A DNA stretch of 64,000 nt from an uncultured Salinicoccus sp. (GTDB lineage Bacteria > Bacillota > Bacilli > Staphylococcales > Salinicoccaceae). Of the stretch, positions 54,073 through 62,232 are shown piece by piece (within the stretch, counting starts at the first letter, position 1; every line of letters starts with the position of its first letter). Under the pieces are notes generated by a model that saw only the letters and a list, made by a program, of their open reading frames with translations, was not told the DNA's origin and did not search any database. The stretch spans positions 62,001-126,000 of the forward strand of contig CANLWV010000003.1 in assembly GCA_947494965.1 (NCBI GenBank), in the 5' to 3' direction. The translations under genes were made by a program, and so were the position numbers.

Positions 54073-55094
54073 TTGGGACGGCAAAACAATTAGAACTCAT
54101 ACAGTTCCACAATAGAAATTTTTTAAAGGAACACGACTTCTCAAGGGAACAACTGGAATTACTCATCGACTTTGCTGAACATTTGAAGCTTAAAGAAAAG
54201 CACGGTATTCCACAACGCTTCATGAGCGGCAAACATCTCGCAATGATTTTCGAAAAGCAGTCGACGCGTACACGCTCGGCCTTCACAGTAGCTGCCGGTA
54301 AACTTGGCGCTCAAGTGGAGTATTTAAATAAAGATGATATTCAGCTTGGGGCCAAAGAGTCTGTAGAGGACACTGCGAAAGTACTAGGTTCGATGTTTGA
54401 CGGCATAGTGTTTCGAGGGTTTGATCAAGCAACTGTCGAATCACTTGGAGAACATGCGGGGGTACCTGTATGGAATGCCCTCACCGATGAGTGGCACCCT
54501 ACGCAGATGCTTGCCGATTTTCTGACCATCAAAGAGCATTTAGGAGACTTTCATGGAAAAACTGTAACTTTTGTTGGGGACGGTCGAAACAACATCTCAC
54601 ATTCCCTTCTTATTACAGGCGCGATACTCGGGGTGAATATCAATATAGTAGCGCCAAAAGCGTTGCAGCCGAGCACCAGTGTTCAGAAACTAGCCAGTGA
54701 ACTCAAGGAAGACTCCGGAAGCAGCATATTAGTCACTGAAAATATTGAAGAGGGTGTATATGACAGTGATGTCATCTATACAGATGTCTGGTGTTCCATG
54801 GGAGAAGAAGATGCTCTTGAGGAACGACACACTCTACTTCGTCCTTATCAGGTAAATCAGTCATTGATCGATATGACGGGTAAAGCGCACACCATATTTC
54901 TTCATTGTCTCCCTGCCATACACGATACAAAAACGGAAATGGGGCGCATCGTTTTCGACAAATTCGGAATGGATGGTTTTGAAGTCACTGATGAAGTTTT
55001 CAGGAGCCCCTATTCAAAAGTATTTCAACAGGCAGAGAACCGCATGCACACGATTAAAGCACTACTTGCAGCGACATGCGGCGACGTATACTGA
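54073..55094 (+). pseudogene. argF: Ornithine carbamoyltransferase with a frameshift at its start
   Basis: Makes citrulline from ornithine and carbamoyl phosphate. From about 54076 to the stop the frame encodes a full [35 protein letters not shown] and [10 protein letters not shown] are present. No ATG, GTG or TTG lies in this frame upstream of codon 37. A good ribosome site (AGGGG) instead points to a TTG at 54073 in another frame that stops after six codons. One extra G in TTTGGGACG would give M-G-T-A-K-Q-L in frame. So either one base was lost (real or a sequencing error) or translation uses frameshifting. Confidence 0.75.
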
Positions 55095-55118
55095 AGAAGC
55101 GGTTGTTCACCGCTTCTT
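55094..55118 (+). terminator. Terminator of argF
   Basis: A nine-base-pair stem (55094-55102 with 55110-55118), a seven-base loop and TATTTTG following. The argF stop is at its base. Confidence 0.8.
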
Positions 55119-55176
55119 TATTTTGTCCAGTTTTCCTACTTGATGAGCACACCTGACTTGGGGAAGCCAGCCCCAT

Positions 55177-55192
55177 ATACCTACAGGGGTAT
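55177..55192 (+). promoter_or_regulatory. CstR operator upstream of cstR
   Basis: ATACCTACAGGGGTAT, a GC-tract dyad adjoining the cstR -35. Its reverse complement differs at one of 16 positions from the operator at 55607-55622, so all three sites clearly belong to one regulator, most likely CstR. Confidence 0.8.
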
Positions 55193-55221
55193 TTGACAGA
55201 TCTATTTATAGCTTTTATAAT
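55193..55221 (+). promoter_or_regulatory. Consensus promoter of cstR
   Basis: TTGACA (55193-55198), a 17-base spacer and TATAAT (55216-55221), a perfect SigA promoter 30 bases before cstR. Confidence 0.85.
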
Positions 55222-55251
55222 GTATATATAACTAATTAAGAAGGTGATGCT

Positions 55252-55536
55252 TTGACTTCAATCCAGGAAAAGACAGTTTATGATAAAGCTGTCATGAATC
55301 GTATTCATCGCTTGCAAGGACAGATTAATGGTGCTTTAAAAATGATGGAAGAAGGCAAGGACTGTAAAGATGTAGTTACGCAATTGAGTGCTGCAAAAAG
55401 TGCTTTAAACCGTACTATGAACGTCATTGTAAGTGATAACCTTGTCCAATGTGTAAAAGAGACAATGAATGATCCAGATGAAAATACAGATGTTCTTGTG
55501 AAGGAAGCAGTAGAGCTCCTGAATAAGAGCAGATGA
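55252..55536 (+). CDS. cstR: Persulfide-sensing repressor CstR (CsoR family)
   Basis: A 94-residue helical repressor. The CsoR fold is shown by HRLQGQINGALKMMEEGKDC. It has Cys 38 and Cys 67 at the two thiol positions, but Asn 63 in place of the His that completes the copper site of CsoR. This C-x-C without His is the signature of CstR, which senses reactive sulfur through a per- or polysulfide bridge. It starts with TTG behind AAGGTGATG. It has its own promoter with an operator and lies next to cstA-cstB. Confidence 0.92.
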   Translation: MTSIQEKTVYDKAVMNRIHRLQGQINGALKMMEEGKDCKDVVTQLSAAKSALNRTMNVIVSDNLVQCVKETMNDPDENTDVLVKEAVELLNKSR

Positions 55537-55563
55537 TTTCATCTGTTTTTATTTCCTGAAAAT

Positions 55564-55579
55564 ATACCCTGGTGGGTAT
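55564..55579 (+). promoter_or_regulatory. CstR operator 1 of the cstAB operon
   Basis: ATACCCTGGTGGGTAT, a dyad directly before the cstA -35. Confidence 0.8.
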
Positions 55580-55608
55580 TTGACAAGGTATGATTCAGCT
55601 GTTATTAT
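55580..55608 (+). promoter_or_regulatory. Promoter of the cstA-cstB-tauE operon
   Basis: TTGACA (55580-55585), a 17-base spacer and TATTAT (55603-55608), between two CstR-type operators. Confidence 0.8.
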
Positions 55609-55622
55609 ACCCCTATAGGTAT
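55607..55622 (+). promoter_or_regulatory. CstR operator 2 of the cstAB operon
   Basis: ATACCCCTATAGGTAT, overlapping the end of the -10 and the start site. Together with operator 1 it brackets the promoter. Confidence 0.8.
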
Positions 55623-55649
55623 TTAAAAGCGAAAGGATGATTAGTAATT

Positions 55650-56747
55650 ATGAACGACACAACTACAAAGTATCATATTAATGATGCGGATCAACTAGTT
55701 GAGAAAAACGAATATCTACTCGATGTAAGGGAACCTTTCGAGTATGAGATGGGACATATCGCCAACGCCGATAATATCTCAGTAAATGAATTGGAATCGC
55801 GCCTAGGCGAACTTCCTAAAAACCGGAGGATCCATGTATATTGCCAAAGAGGCAAGCGCGGTGCTGATGCGACAGATATCTTGAAACGCAACGGTTTTGA
55901 TGCGATCAACCTTGAAGAAGGTTATAGCCAGTACAACGGAAAGTATGACAGCGCTGATGAAACGACTGCTGGAAATCAACCTTTAGAGAAGAATCTCACC
56001 ATCGATCCTGATAGGGTCAAAATAGAAGCAAGTGGTCTACAATGTCCAGGTCCGCTTCTTAAGGTAAATGAAGTCATGGATGGATTAAAGAATGGTCAAC
56101 AGATGGAAATGACCGTGACCGATTTTGGTTTCTGTACTGACGTCGAAGCCTGGGCCCGTAAAAAAGGACACTTTATCCTGAAAAATGAAAAGGTCGGCGA
56201 GAAGGTAGTAGTGGTACTTCAAAAGAATGACTCCGAAGAAAAAACTGCATCTGAGGGACATCAGATGGTTGAAACTAAAGATGGGGCCACTATGGTCGTA
56301 TTCAGTGGAGATCTCGATAAAGCATTGGCTTCCTTCATCATCGCCACAGGCGCTAAAAGTATGGGCAAAGATGTCACGATGTTCTTCACGTTCTGGGGAC
56401 TAAACGTCATTAAGGACCCGAATGCCCCAAGAAAGAAAAAGACAGGGCTCGATAAAGCTTTCAGCATGATGATGCCGAAATCAGCCTCTAAGCTTCCGAT
56501 ATCCAACATGAATCTATTCGGACTCGGTTCCAAGATGATTCAGCACGTCATGAAAAAGAAACGTGTGGATGCACTCACGGAAATGATAGACAAAGCAGAT
56601 AAACTTGGCGTTAAAATGATAGCATGTACAATGAGTATGGATATAATGGCAATAGAGGAAGACGAACTGCTTCCTAATGTTAATTTCGGTGGAGTTGGTA
56701 CCTATCTTGGCGATGCCGAGAATGGAAACTTGAACCTGTTCATCTAA
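55650..56747 (+). CDS. cstA: CstA, rhodanese-TusA-DsrE fusion persulfide carrier
   Basis: A 365-residue multi-domain sulfur carrier. The rhodanese domain (1-100) has Cys 65 in VYCQRGKRG. The TusA domain (about 122-195) has Cys 132 in LQCPGPLLK. The DsrE-like domain (about 215-365) ends with a candidate Cys in MIACTMSMD. This order and length match S. aureus CstA, which passes sulfane sulfur between its Cys residues. It is the first gene of the operon that includes cstB. Confidence 0.94.
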   Translation: MNDTTTKYHINDADQLVEKNEYLLDVREPFEYEMGHIANADNISVNELESRLGELPKNRRIHVYCQRGKRGADATDILKRNGFDAINLEEGYSQYNGKYDSADETTAGNQPLEKNLTIDPDRVKIEASGLQCPGPLLKVNEVMDGLKNGQQMEMTVTDFGFCTDVEAWARKKGHFILKNEKVGEKVVVVLQKNDSEEKTASEGHQMVETKDGATMVVFSGDLDKALASFIIATGAKSMGKDVTMFFTFWGLNVIKDPNAPRKKKTGLDKAFSMMMPKSASKLPISNMNLFGLGSKMIQHVMKKKRVDALTEMIDKADKLGVKMIACTMSMDIMAIEEDELLPNVNFGGVGTYLGDAENGNLNLFI

Positions 56748-56798
56748 TTAGGAGTATACGATGCATTTAAAATCAATCAATTCAAGGAGTGTATATTA

Positions 56799-58160
56799 AT
56801 GTTCTTTAAACAATTCTTCGACAAGAAACTCGCACAGACTTCCTATATGGTAGCTTGCCAGAGAACAAAAGAAGCTATGATCATCGATCCAAAACGTGTC
56901 GTTGATGAATATGAAGAAGTTGCAAACGCAGAGGGATTCAACATTACACATGTAGCGGAAACCCACATTCATGCTGACTTTGCTTCTGGTCTACGTGACG
57001 CTGCGAAAAGATTCAACGCCACCGCATATGTATCTGACGAAGGCGGTGAAGACTGGAAATACGAGGATATGCCTGCCGATACTGTATATGTAAAGGATGG
57101 GGATATCATCAATGTAGGTAATGTGGAACTGAAAGTAATGCATACCCCTGGGCATACACCGGAAAGTATTTCGTTTGTACTGACGGACCGTGGCGCCGGC
57201 AGTGAAGAACCAATGGGCATATTTACTGGCGATTTCCTATTCGTAGGAGATATTGGCCGTCCTGACCTATTGGAAGAAGCAGCAGACATGGAAGGCACTA
57301 CTGAAGAGGGAGCTAACGCGATGTTCGATTCCCTTAAGAAATTGAATGACTTCCCAGATTTCATGCAAGTATGGCCTGGACATGGCGCGGGCAGTGCGTG
57401 CGGTAAATCATTGGGCGCAGTTCCTTTGTCCACCCTCGGGTATGAGCGTAGTAATAACTGGGTGTTTGACTATGAGGATAAAGACGATTTCATCAAAGAA
57501 TTGACGAGCGACCAGCCTGAACCACCTAGCTACTTTGGACAGATGAAGAAAGTCAATAAAGAAGGTCTTCCAGAGTTTGAAGTGAAAGATGTAGAAATTG
57601 GCACCCCTGATGAACTGCCTGGTCAAGTATTTGATCTCAGAAGTAAGGAAGCATTTAAAAAAGCCTTTAAAAAAGGTACTATAAATATTCCCTACAATGA
57701 TAAATTCCTACAGTTCGCCGGATGGTATATCGATTTTGACCAGCCAATGACCGTTATCGCAAATCCTGAAGACAGCGAAAGACTGCAAGAAGATCTTGCA
57801 TCCATCGGTTTTGATGACTTGAAACTGATTGTGCCTGAAGATAAAGCCGATAAATACTTCGATGACTCCTATGATAATATATCCCCTGAAGAGCTTGTCG
57901 AAAGCTACAAGGATAAAAACATCCTCGATGTCCGTTCGACTTCAGAATTTGAAGGGGGCCATCTGGAGAACGCACACCATGTCCACTTCGGCCACCTCGA
58001 TGAAAAAGAAGTGCCGTTCGACACTGACGAGACAATCTATGTGCATTGCCAATCAGGTGTACGTTCGGCAATCGCCATGAGCGCGTTGAAAGCACGTGGT
58101 TTTGAGAACGTCGTCAATATTGAAAAAGGCTATGGCGGCATCAAAGAAGCGATGAAGTGA
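56799..58160 (+). CDS. cstB: CstB, persulfide dioxygenase-rhodanese fusion
   Basis: A 453-residue enzyme that oxidises persulfide to sulfite and thiosulfate. The N-terminal metallo-beta-lactamase domain has the non-haem iron site pieces THIHADFASG (H56, H58, D60), HTPGHTPESIS and a later FTGDFLFVGD. A pseudo-rhodanese region lies in the middle (about 250-350). The C-terminal rhodanese domain has the active Cys in VHCQSGVRSA (about 414). It matches staphylococcal CstB in architecture. Confidence 0.94.
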   Translation: MFFKQFFDKKLAQTSYMVACQRTKEAMIIDPKRVVDEYEEVANAEGFNITHVAETHIHADFASGLRDAAKRFNATAYVSDEGGEDWKYEDMPADTVYVKDGDIINVGNVELKVMHTPGHTPESISFVLTDRGAGSEEPMGIFTGDFLFVGDIGRPDLLEEAADMEGTTEEGANAMFDSLKKLNDFPDFMQVWPGHGAGSACGKSLGAVPLSTLGYERSNNWVFDYEDKDDFIKELTSDQPEPPSYFGQMKKVNKEGLPEFEVKDVEIGTPDELPGQVFDLRSKEAFKKAFKKGTINIPYNDKFLQFAGWYIDFDQPMTVIANPEDSERLQEDLASIGFDDLKLIVPEDKADKYFDDSYDNISPEELVESYKDKNILDVRSTSEFEGGHLENAHHVHFGHLDEKEVPFDTDETIYVHCQSGVRSAIAMSALKARGFENVVNIEKGYGGIKEAMK

Positions 58161-58939
58161 TGGATATACCTTTCATTATCGCGATATTTCTGATTGGTTT
58201 CGTCGGTTCCTTCATATCAGGTATGGTTGGAATCGGGGGATCCATCATCAAATATCCTATGCTACTGTATATCCCCCCTTTGTTGGGGGTGGCAACCTTC
58301 ACTTCCCACGAAGTTGCAGGTATAAGTGCCGTTCAGGTATTTTTTGCAACAATAGCAGGAGTGTGGGCTTATAAAAGCAGTGGCTACCTCAACATGAGAT
58401 TAATCGCATATATGGGGGGCGCCATCCTGATTGGTAGTCTGATAGGTGGATATGGTTCTGAGTTCCTTACAGAAACCCAGATTGACATCGTCTATGCTAT
58501 CTTAGCGACTATAGCCGTCGTCATGATGTTCCTTCCAAAGAAGGAGGTCTCCTTCAGTCCAGGAGATGACCTTCAGTTTAATGGGCCTCTGGCCGCTGGC
58601 CTAGCCTTGATCACCGGTGCGGCAGCTGGCATCGTAGGTGCAGCTGGAGCGTTTATACTGGTACCTATAATGTTGGTTGTCCTTAAAATACCAACACGGG
58701 TCACCATAGCCACCAGTCTAGCAGTGACATTCATTTCTTCGATTGGTGCTACCATAGGTAAAGTCGTTACCGACCAGGTGCTTTACGGCCCTGCGGCCAT
58801 CATGATTGTTGCTAGTCTTCTTGCAGCACCGCTAGGAGCAAAAGCCGGACAGAATATGAATACTAAAGTCCTGCAATGGATTCTGGCCCTGATTATTCTA
58901 GGTACAGCAATCAAAATTTGGACAGAAGTGGTCATGTAA
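58160..58939 (+). CDS. tauE: TauE/SafE family sulfite exporter
   Basis: A 259-residue membrane protein with about eight transmembrane segments in two TauE repeats (GMVGIGGSIIKYPMLLY and GAAAGIVGAAGAFILVPIMLV). In this place it likely exports sulfite made by CstB. I use the ATG at 58160, which overlaps the cstB stop by one base; a GTG one codon earlier is possible. It is the last gene before a terminator. Confidence 0.9.
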   Translation: MDIPFIIAIFLIGFVGSFISGMVGIGGSIIKYPMLLYIPPLLGVATFTSHEVAGISAVQVFFATIAGVWAYKSSGYLNMRLIAYMGGAILIGSLIGGYGSEFLTETQIDIVYAILATIAVVMMFLPKKEVSFSPGDDLQFNGPLAAGLALITGAAAGIVGAAGAFILVPIMLVVLKIPTRVTIATSLAVTFISSIGATIGKVVTDQVLYGPAAIMIVASLLAAPLGAKAGQNMNTKVLQWILALIILGTAIKIWTEVVM

Positions 58940-58968
58940 AAAGGTCTGCCTAATAAGGCAGGCCTTTT
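58938..58968 (+). terminator. Terminator of the cst operon
   Basis: A stem of about 13 base pairs with one G-T pair and a four-base loop, followed by TTTTATCTTTT. Confidence 0.85.
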
Positions 58969-59002
58969 ATCTTTTCTGATTTATTTTAGTATTGTTGGTA
59001 GT

Positions 59003-59166
59003 GTTATATTGTCGTTATATCAGTGTTTAAGCAGTTATATGCTCTATTGGTGCTTGGATCATTCAGGATGCAATATAATTGGTCTGACAAGCAAGCTGCT
59101 TGTTGAATAATATATTTGGCGTTATATTGTGTACAGATAAATGCAATAACGAAATGTCAGTTATAT
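59003..59166 (+). repeat. Five copies of GTTATAT upstream of the N-acetyltransferase gene
   Basis: GTTATAT occurs at 59003, 59014, 59034, 59121 and 59160, all on the plus strand, often preceded by C or CA (GTCGTTATAT, GCAGTTATAT, GGCGTTATAT, GTCAGTTATAT). The repeated context beyond the seven bases suggests a multi-site binding region rather than chance, though A/T-rich sequence makes such words more likely. Confidence 0.45.
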
Positions 59167-59214
59167 GAATCACCCTAGATTACGGTCAGGACGAATATAA
59201 AGGAGGACCTTAGA

Positions 59215-59973
59215 TTGGATATCACCCGGTATTTGCAACGCATCAGCTTAAAGGAGATAGAGGCTGCAAATTATGATGCCCTCCTGCAACTGCAATCACA
59301 GCACATGCTGCATGTTCCTTTTGAGAATTTAAATGTCATGCATAATATCCCGATCCCCCTGGATGTGGAGAATTATTATAAAAAGATTGTATTGGAACAG
59401 CGTGGCGGTTTTTGTTATGAGTTGAATGGGCTATTTAACTCTTTGTTGAAAGATCTTGGTTTTAATACTTACTTCATATCGGCTACTGTTAATCGTCCCG
59501 ATGGAACGTGGGCAAAACCAGGACTTCATGCTTCTTTGATTGTTGAGCTTGATCAACCCTATCTGGTTGATGTTGGTTTTGGTGATTCTGCCAGAATGCC
59601 GTTGCCTTTAACGGGTGAAGTCAGGGAAGATGTAAGCGGTGTTTATCGTGTAGCCAAAGTGAAGGAGCAGATCTTTGACTTGCAGAGAAAAGAAAATGAG
59701 CATGGATGGAGAACGTTATTCCGTGCTGACATCACACCGCGAGAATTGACTGATTTTAAAGAAGCATGCCATTTTAACCAAACCTCACCAGAATCTCATT
59801 TTACGCAAAAGAAAATTGTATCATTAGCTACTTCGAATGGGCGTGTCACACTTTCAGGAAATACTCTAATTACCACCTATGAAGGGAAAGTACAAAAAAC
59901 TGATGTTGATGAGGGTGACCAAGCCTCTATCCTCGATGAATATTTTGGCATCAAATTAGAGCAACTGCTTTAA
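59215..59973 (+). CDS. nat: Arylamine N-acetyltransferase
   Basis: A 252-residue acetyl-CoA:arylamine acetyltransferase. The Cys-His-Asp triad is visible as RGGFCYELN (C67), GLHASLIVEL (H105) and LVDVGFGD (D120), and the start HVPFENLNV is typical. Family members acetylate arylamines and hydrazines such as isoniazid. The TTG start follows AAAGGAGG. It is monocistronic with a strong terminator. Confidence 0.92.
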   Translation: MDITRYLQRISLKEIEAANYDALLQLQSQHMLHVPFENLNVMHNIPIPLDVENYYKKIVLEQRGGFCYELNGLFNSLLKDLGFNTYFISATVNRPDGTWAKPGLHASLIVELDQPYLVDVGFGDSARMPLPLTGEVREDVSGVYRVAKVKEQIFDLQRKENEHGWRTLFRADITPRELTDFKEACHFNQTSPESHFTQKKIVSLATSNGRVTLSGNTLITTYEGKVQKTDVDEGDQASILDEYFGIKLEQLL

Positions 59974-60003
59974 TTTAATTATAATGATCTTTAAAGATAA
60001 GAT

Positions 60004-60046
60004 AAACGGCCTGGAAATCTTGAGTTAAGATTTCCAGGCCGTTTTT
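60004..60046. terminator. Strong bidirectional intrinsic terminator
   Basis: An 18-base-pair perfect stem (60004-60021 with 60027-60044), a five-base loop and a T run on the plus strand. Confidence 0.9.
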
Positions 60047-60139
60047 AGTTGAATCCGGATCAGGCTTTTCATCAATTTATGCAATTTCAATACTGGTGAG
60101 GTAATTTATATTCGTGCAGATAAAAATCACCATGCTTCA

Positions 60140-60685
60140 TTATTTAATTCGTTTAAATGTTTCTGAAATTGATGTCTCCGTCATAGGCCCCGTATATTTA
60201 GATACTATAATTCCTTCCGAGTCTATGAAATACGACGTCGGAATCGACACAACCTGATAGGTGGTGCTCATCATCCCATCTTCATCAATTGGTACAGGAA
60301 AGTTTAATCCATATTCTTTATAAAACTTCTCCATATCTTGATTACTACTTTCCTGATGCATCATGTTCACAGCTACGATTTCAACCTCATCCTTGTTCTT
60401 CTCATAAAAATTCTTCATATGAGGCATTTCCGCTTTACAAGGTGGGCACCAGGAAGCCCAAAAATTAAGCATTACAGGCTTATCTATGGCACTAAGCGAG
60501 ATCGCTTCACCATCATAACCCTGCAATGTAAAATCAGGGGCTTTAGATCCTATATCAAGCCCTGTTTCCGGATCCGACTCCAAAGATTTGCTGACACGTG
60601 CATCTTCTGTAACAGCTTGATAGACGGTAAAAAAGAGCGCACTTAAAATTATCGCAACGATAATATAATGTCTATATCTCTTCAT
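60140..60685 (-). CDS. TlpA/ResA-like membrane-anchored thioredoxin
   Basis: A 181-residue extracytoplasmic thioredoxin-fold protein. One N-terminal membrane anchor (about 6-24), then the TlpA domain with the active site NFWASWCPPCKAEMP (CPPC at about 79-82) and cis-Pro in VVSIPTSYFID. Such proteins reduce disulfides in apocytochromes or envelope proteins. It overlaps the upstream membrane protein gene by 14 bases, so the two work in one unit. No cytochrome c maturation gene is nearby. Confidence 0.85.
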   Translation of the reverse strand: MKRYRHYIIVAIILSALFFTVYQAVTEDARVSKSLESDPETGLDIGSKAPDFTLQGYDGEAISLSAIDKPVMLNFWASWCPPCKAEMPHMKNFYEKNKDEVEIVAVNMMHQESSNQDMEKFYKEYGLNFPVPIDEDGMMSTTYQVVSIPTSYFIDSEGIIVSKYTGPMTETSISETFKRIK

Positions 60686-61301
60686 CTTCTCCTCCTCTAT
60701 TCACAGTAAGAGAAAGATAAAGGATACTTAGGACGATGAGCCATTGCAACAGGCTGAGGCTGAATATTTCAGCACCGTTATAGATAAAGAAACGCATGAT
60801 CAACTGCAGTACGAGTAACGTTATGGTTGAAATTAATATGACCCTTATATGCTTCCATTTGAAATATATGAAAATAAGCGCAGCAAGTGACATCACGGTC
60901 AGGAAAATGTAATGCCATTGGCCAAAAGCCCTAAGTTCAAGAAGACCATAGAAGGTATAGAAAGCAACGATGAATATAGCATATGCTTCTGCATGAAATA
61001 ATGTCTTCATCGTATAGAACATGTATATGAAAGCAGCCACCATAGCTATAAGAAGACCAAAGGGCCCACCATCAAAATAGAAGACGCCCAATGGATTATC
61101 GAGGAACTCACTCCAGCTGAACAATATATAGGTTCCTTTATGGACTAGAAAGACAATTATAAGTGCATTTACCCATTCATTGAACAGTTCCTTCTTATAC
61201 TCAGCTTCCCACAACATCAGGTAGCTGACCAGCAGGCTCAATAGAAGTACAATATATATCCCCGGTATTGATATTGTGCCAATATTAAATGATTCGATCA
61301 T
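60672..61301 (-). CDS. Integral membrane protein co-transcribed with the TlpA-like gene
   Basis: A 209-residue hydrophobic protein with about seven transmembrane segments and no cysteine. It therefore is not a CcdA-type electron carrier. The start SFNIGTISIPGIYIVLLLSLLVSYLM slightly resembles the first segment of prolipoprotein diacylglyceryl transferase, but the catalytic Arg/His signature of Lgt is not seen. It overlaps the thioredoxin gene. No function recognised. Confidence 0.6.
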   Translation of the reverse strand: MIESFNIGTISIPGIYIVLLLSLLVSYLMLWEAEYKKELFNEWVNALIIVFLVHKGTYILFSWSEFLDNPLGVFYFDGGPFGLLIAMVAAFIYMFYTMKTLFHAEAYAIFIVAFYTFYGLLELRAFGQWHYIFLTVMSLAALIFIYFKWKHIRVILISTITLLVLQLIMRFFIYNGAEIFSLSLLQWLIVLSILYLSLTVNRGGEDEEI

Positions 61302-61381
61302 ACCATCAACCCAATTCTTTATGATTTATCAAGACGATTTCAATCATCCCATGAAATAACCGGTGAATAAAGTATATTGCT

Positions 61382-62206
61382 TCATTGCAATTTCCTGACC
61401 CCAAATCCCACCATATTGTCGTAAATATTTGCAGAGAGCAGTTTACCGGCTAAGTTAAGTGCGAGCGATCCCCGTGTTGTCCTATATACAGATTTAACAC
61501 GACTGTTTAATAATGCATCATACATTATATCCCGCGTTTTCGTCATCTCCGGCGCACGGTTGAAAGCTCTCATCATAAATGCTTTCATGTTCCCCATCTG
61601 TTCACTATAGTCGGCCCCTCCACTTTCCATATAATTCTGGCTGAAGGCAGTTTCTCCAAACGATGTTTTCACGACTCCAGGTTCTACCATCACAACCTCA
61701 ACACCCAAATTTTTCACTTCCTGTCTGAGCGCAGTGCCTATTGCTTTGATACTGTGCTTCGTTGCGGCATAGTAGCCCATGCCAGCACTCGAAATATGCG
61801 CTGCAGAAGAACTGGTTATAACGATTCTGCCTTTTCTGCGCTGACGCATCGAAGGCAAGACTGCCCGGATGGTTTCTACAGCACCGAACACATTCACTTC
61901 AAACTGTCTCCTCATTTCACTCCCAGGCACAGCCTCTATAGGCCCATAGACGCCGTATCCAGCATTTACTAGAACTGCATCCACGATCCCGACCTTCTTT
62001 TCTATCATCTGATGGGTCTCTTTAATTTCCTCTGGATTGGCGACGTCCATAGGAAAGGCAAATGCGCCTTCCTTAACAAGAATGTCCAGTAGACGAATAC
62101 GGCGGGCGCTTACACAGACTATATGTTCAGTCTCCTTTAATAGCTTCAAGGCAGTTGCCATTCCAAAACCACTCGAAGCGCCTGTAATCCAAATTATCTT
62201 CTTCAC
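61382..62206 (-). CDS. SDR-family oxidoreductase
   Basis: A 274-residue NAD(P)-dependent classical short-chain dehydrogenase. Cofactor motif TGASSGFG is at residues 8-15, NAG is at about 80-82, catalytic Ser in TSSSAAH (about 131-134) and YYAATK (about 145-150). It resembles retinol-dehydrogenase-like enzymes of Bacilli. Starts with GTG behind TAGGAG. It follows the MerR/RacA-like gene by 26 bases, possibly in one transcript. Substrate unknown. Confidence 0.85.
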   Translation of the reverse strand: MKKIIWITGASSGFGMATALKLLKETEHIVCVSARRIRLLDILVKEGAFAFPMDVANPEEIKETHQMIEKKVGIVDAVLVNAGYGVYGPIEAVPGSEMRRQFEVNVFGAVETIRAVLPSMRQRRKGRIVITSSSAAHISSAGMGYYAATKHSIKAIGTALRQEVKNLGVEVVMVEPGVVKTSFGETAFSQNYMESGGADYSEQMGNMKAFMMRAFNRAPEMTKTRDIMYDALLNSRVKSVYRTTRGSLALNLAGKLLSANIYDNMVGFGVRKLQ

Positions 62207-62232
62207 AGCCTGTCTCCTAACCCTGTTAAACG

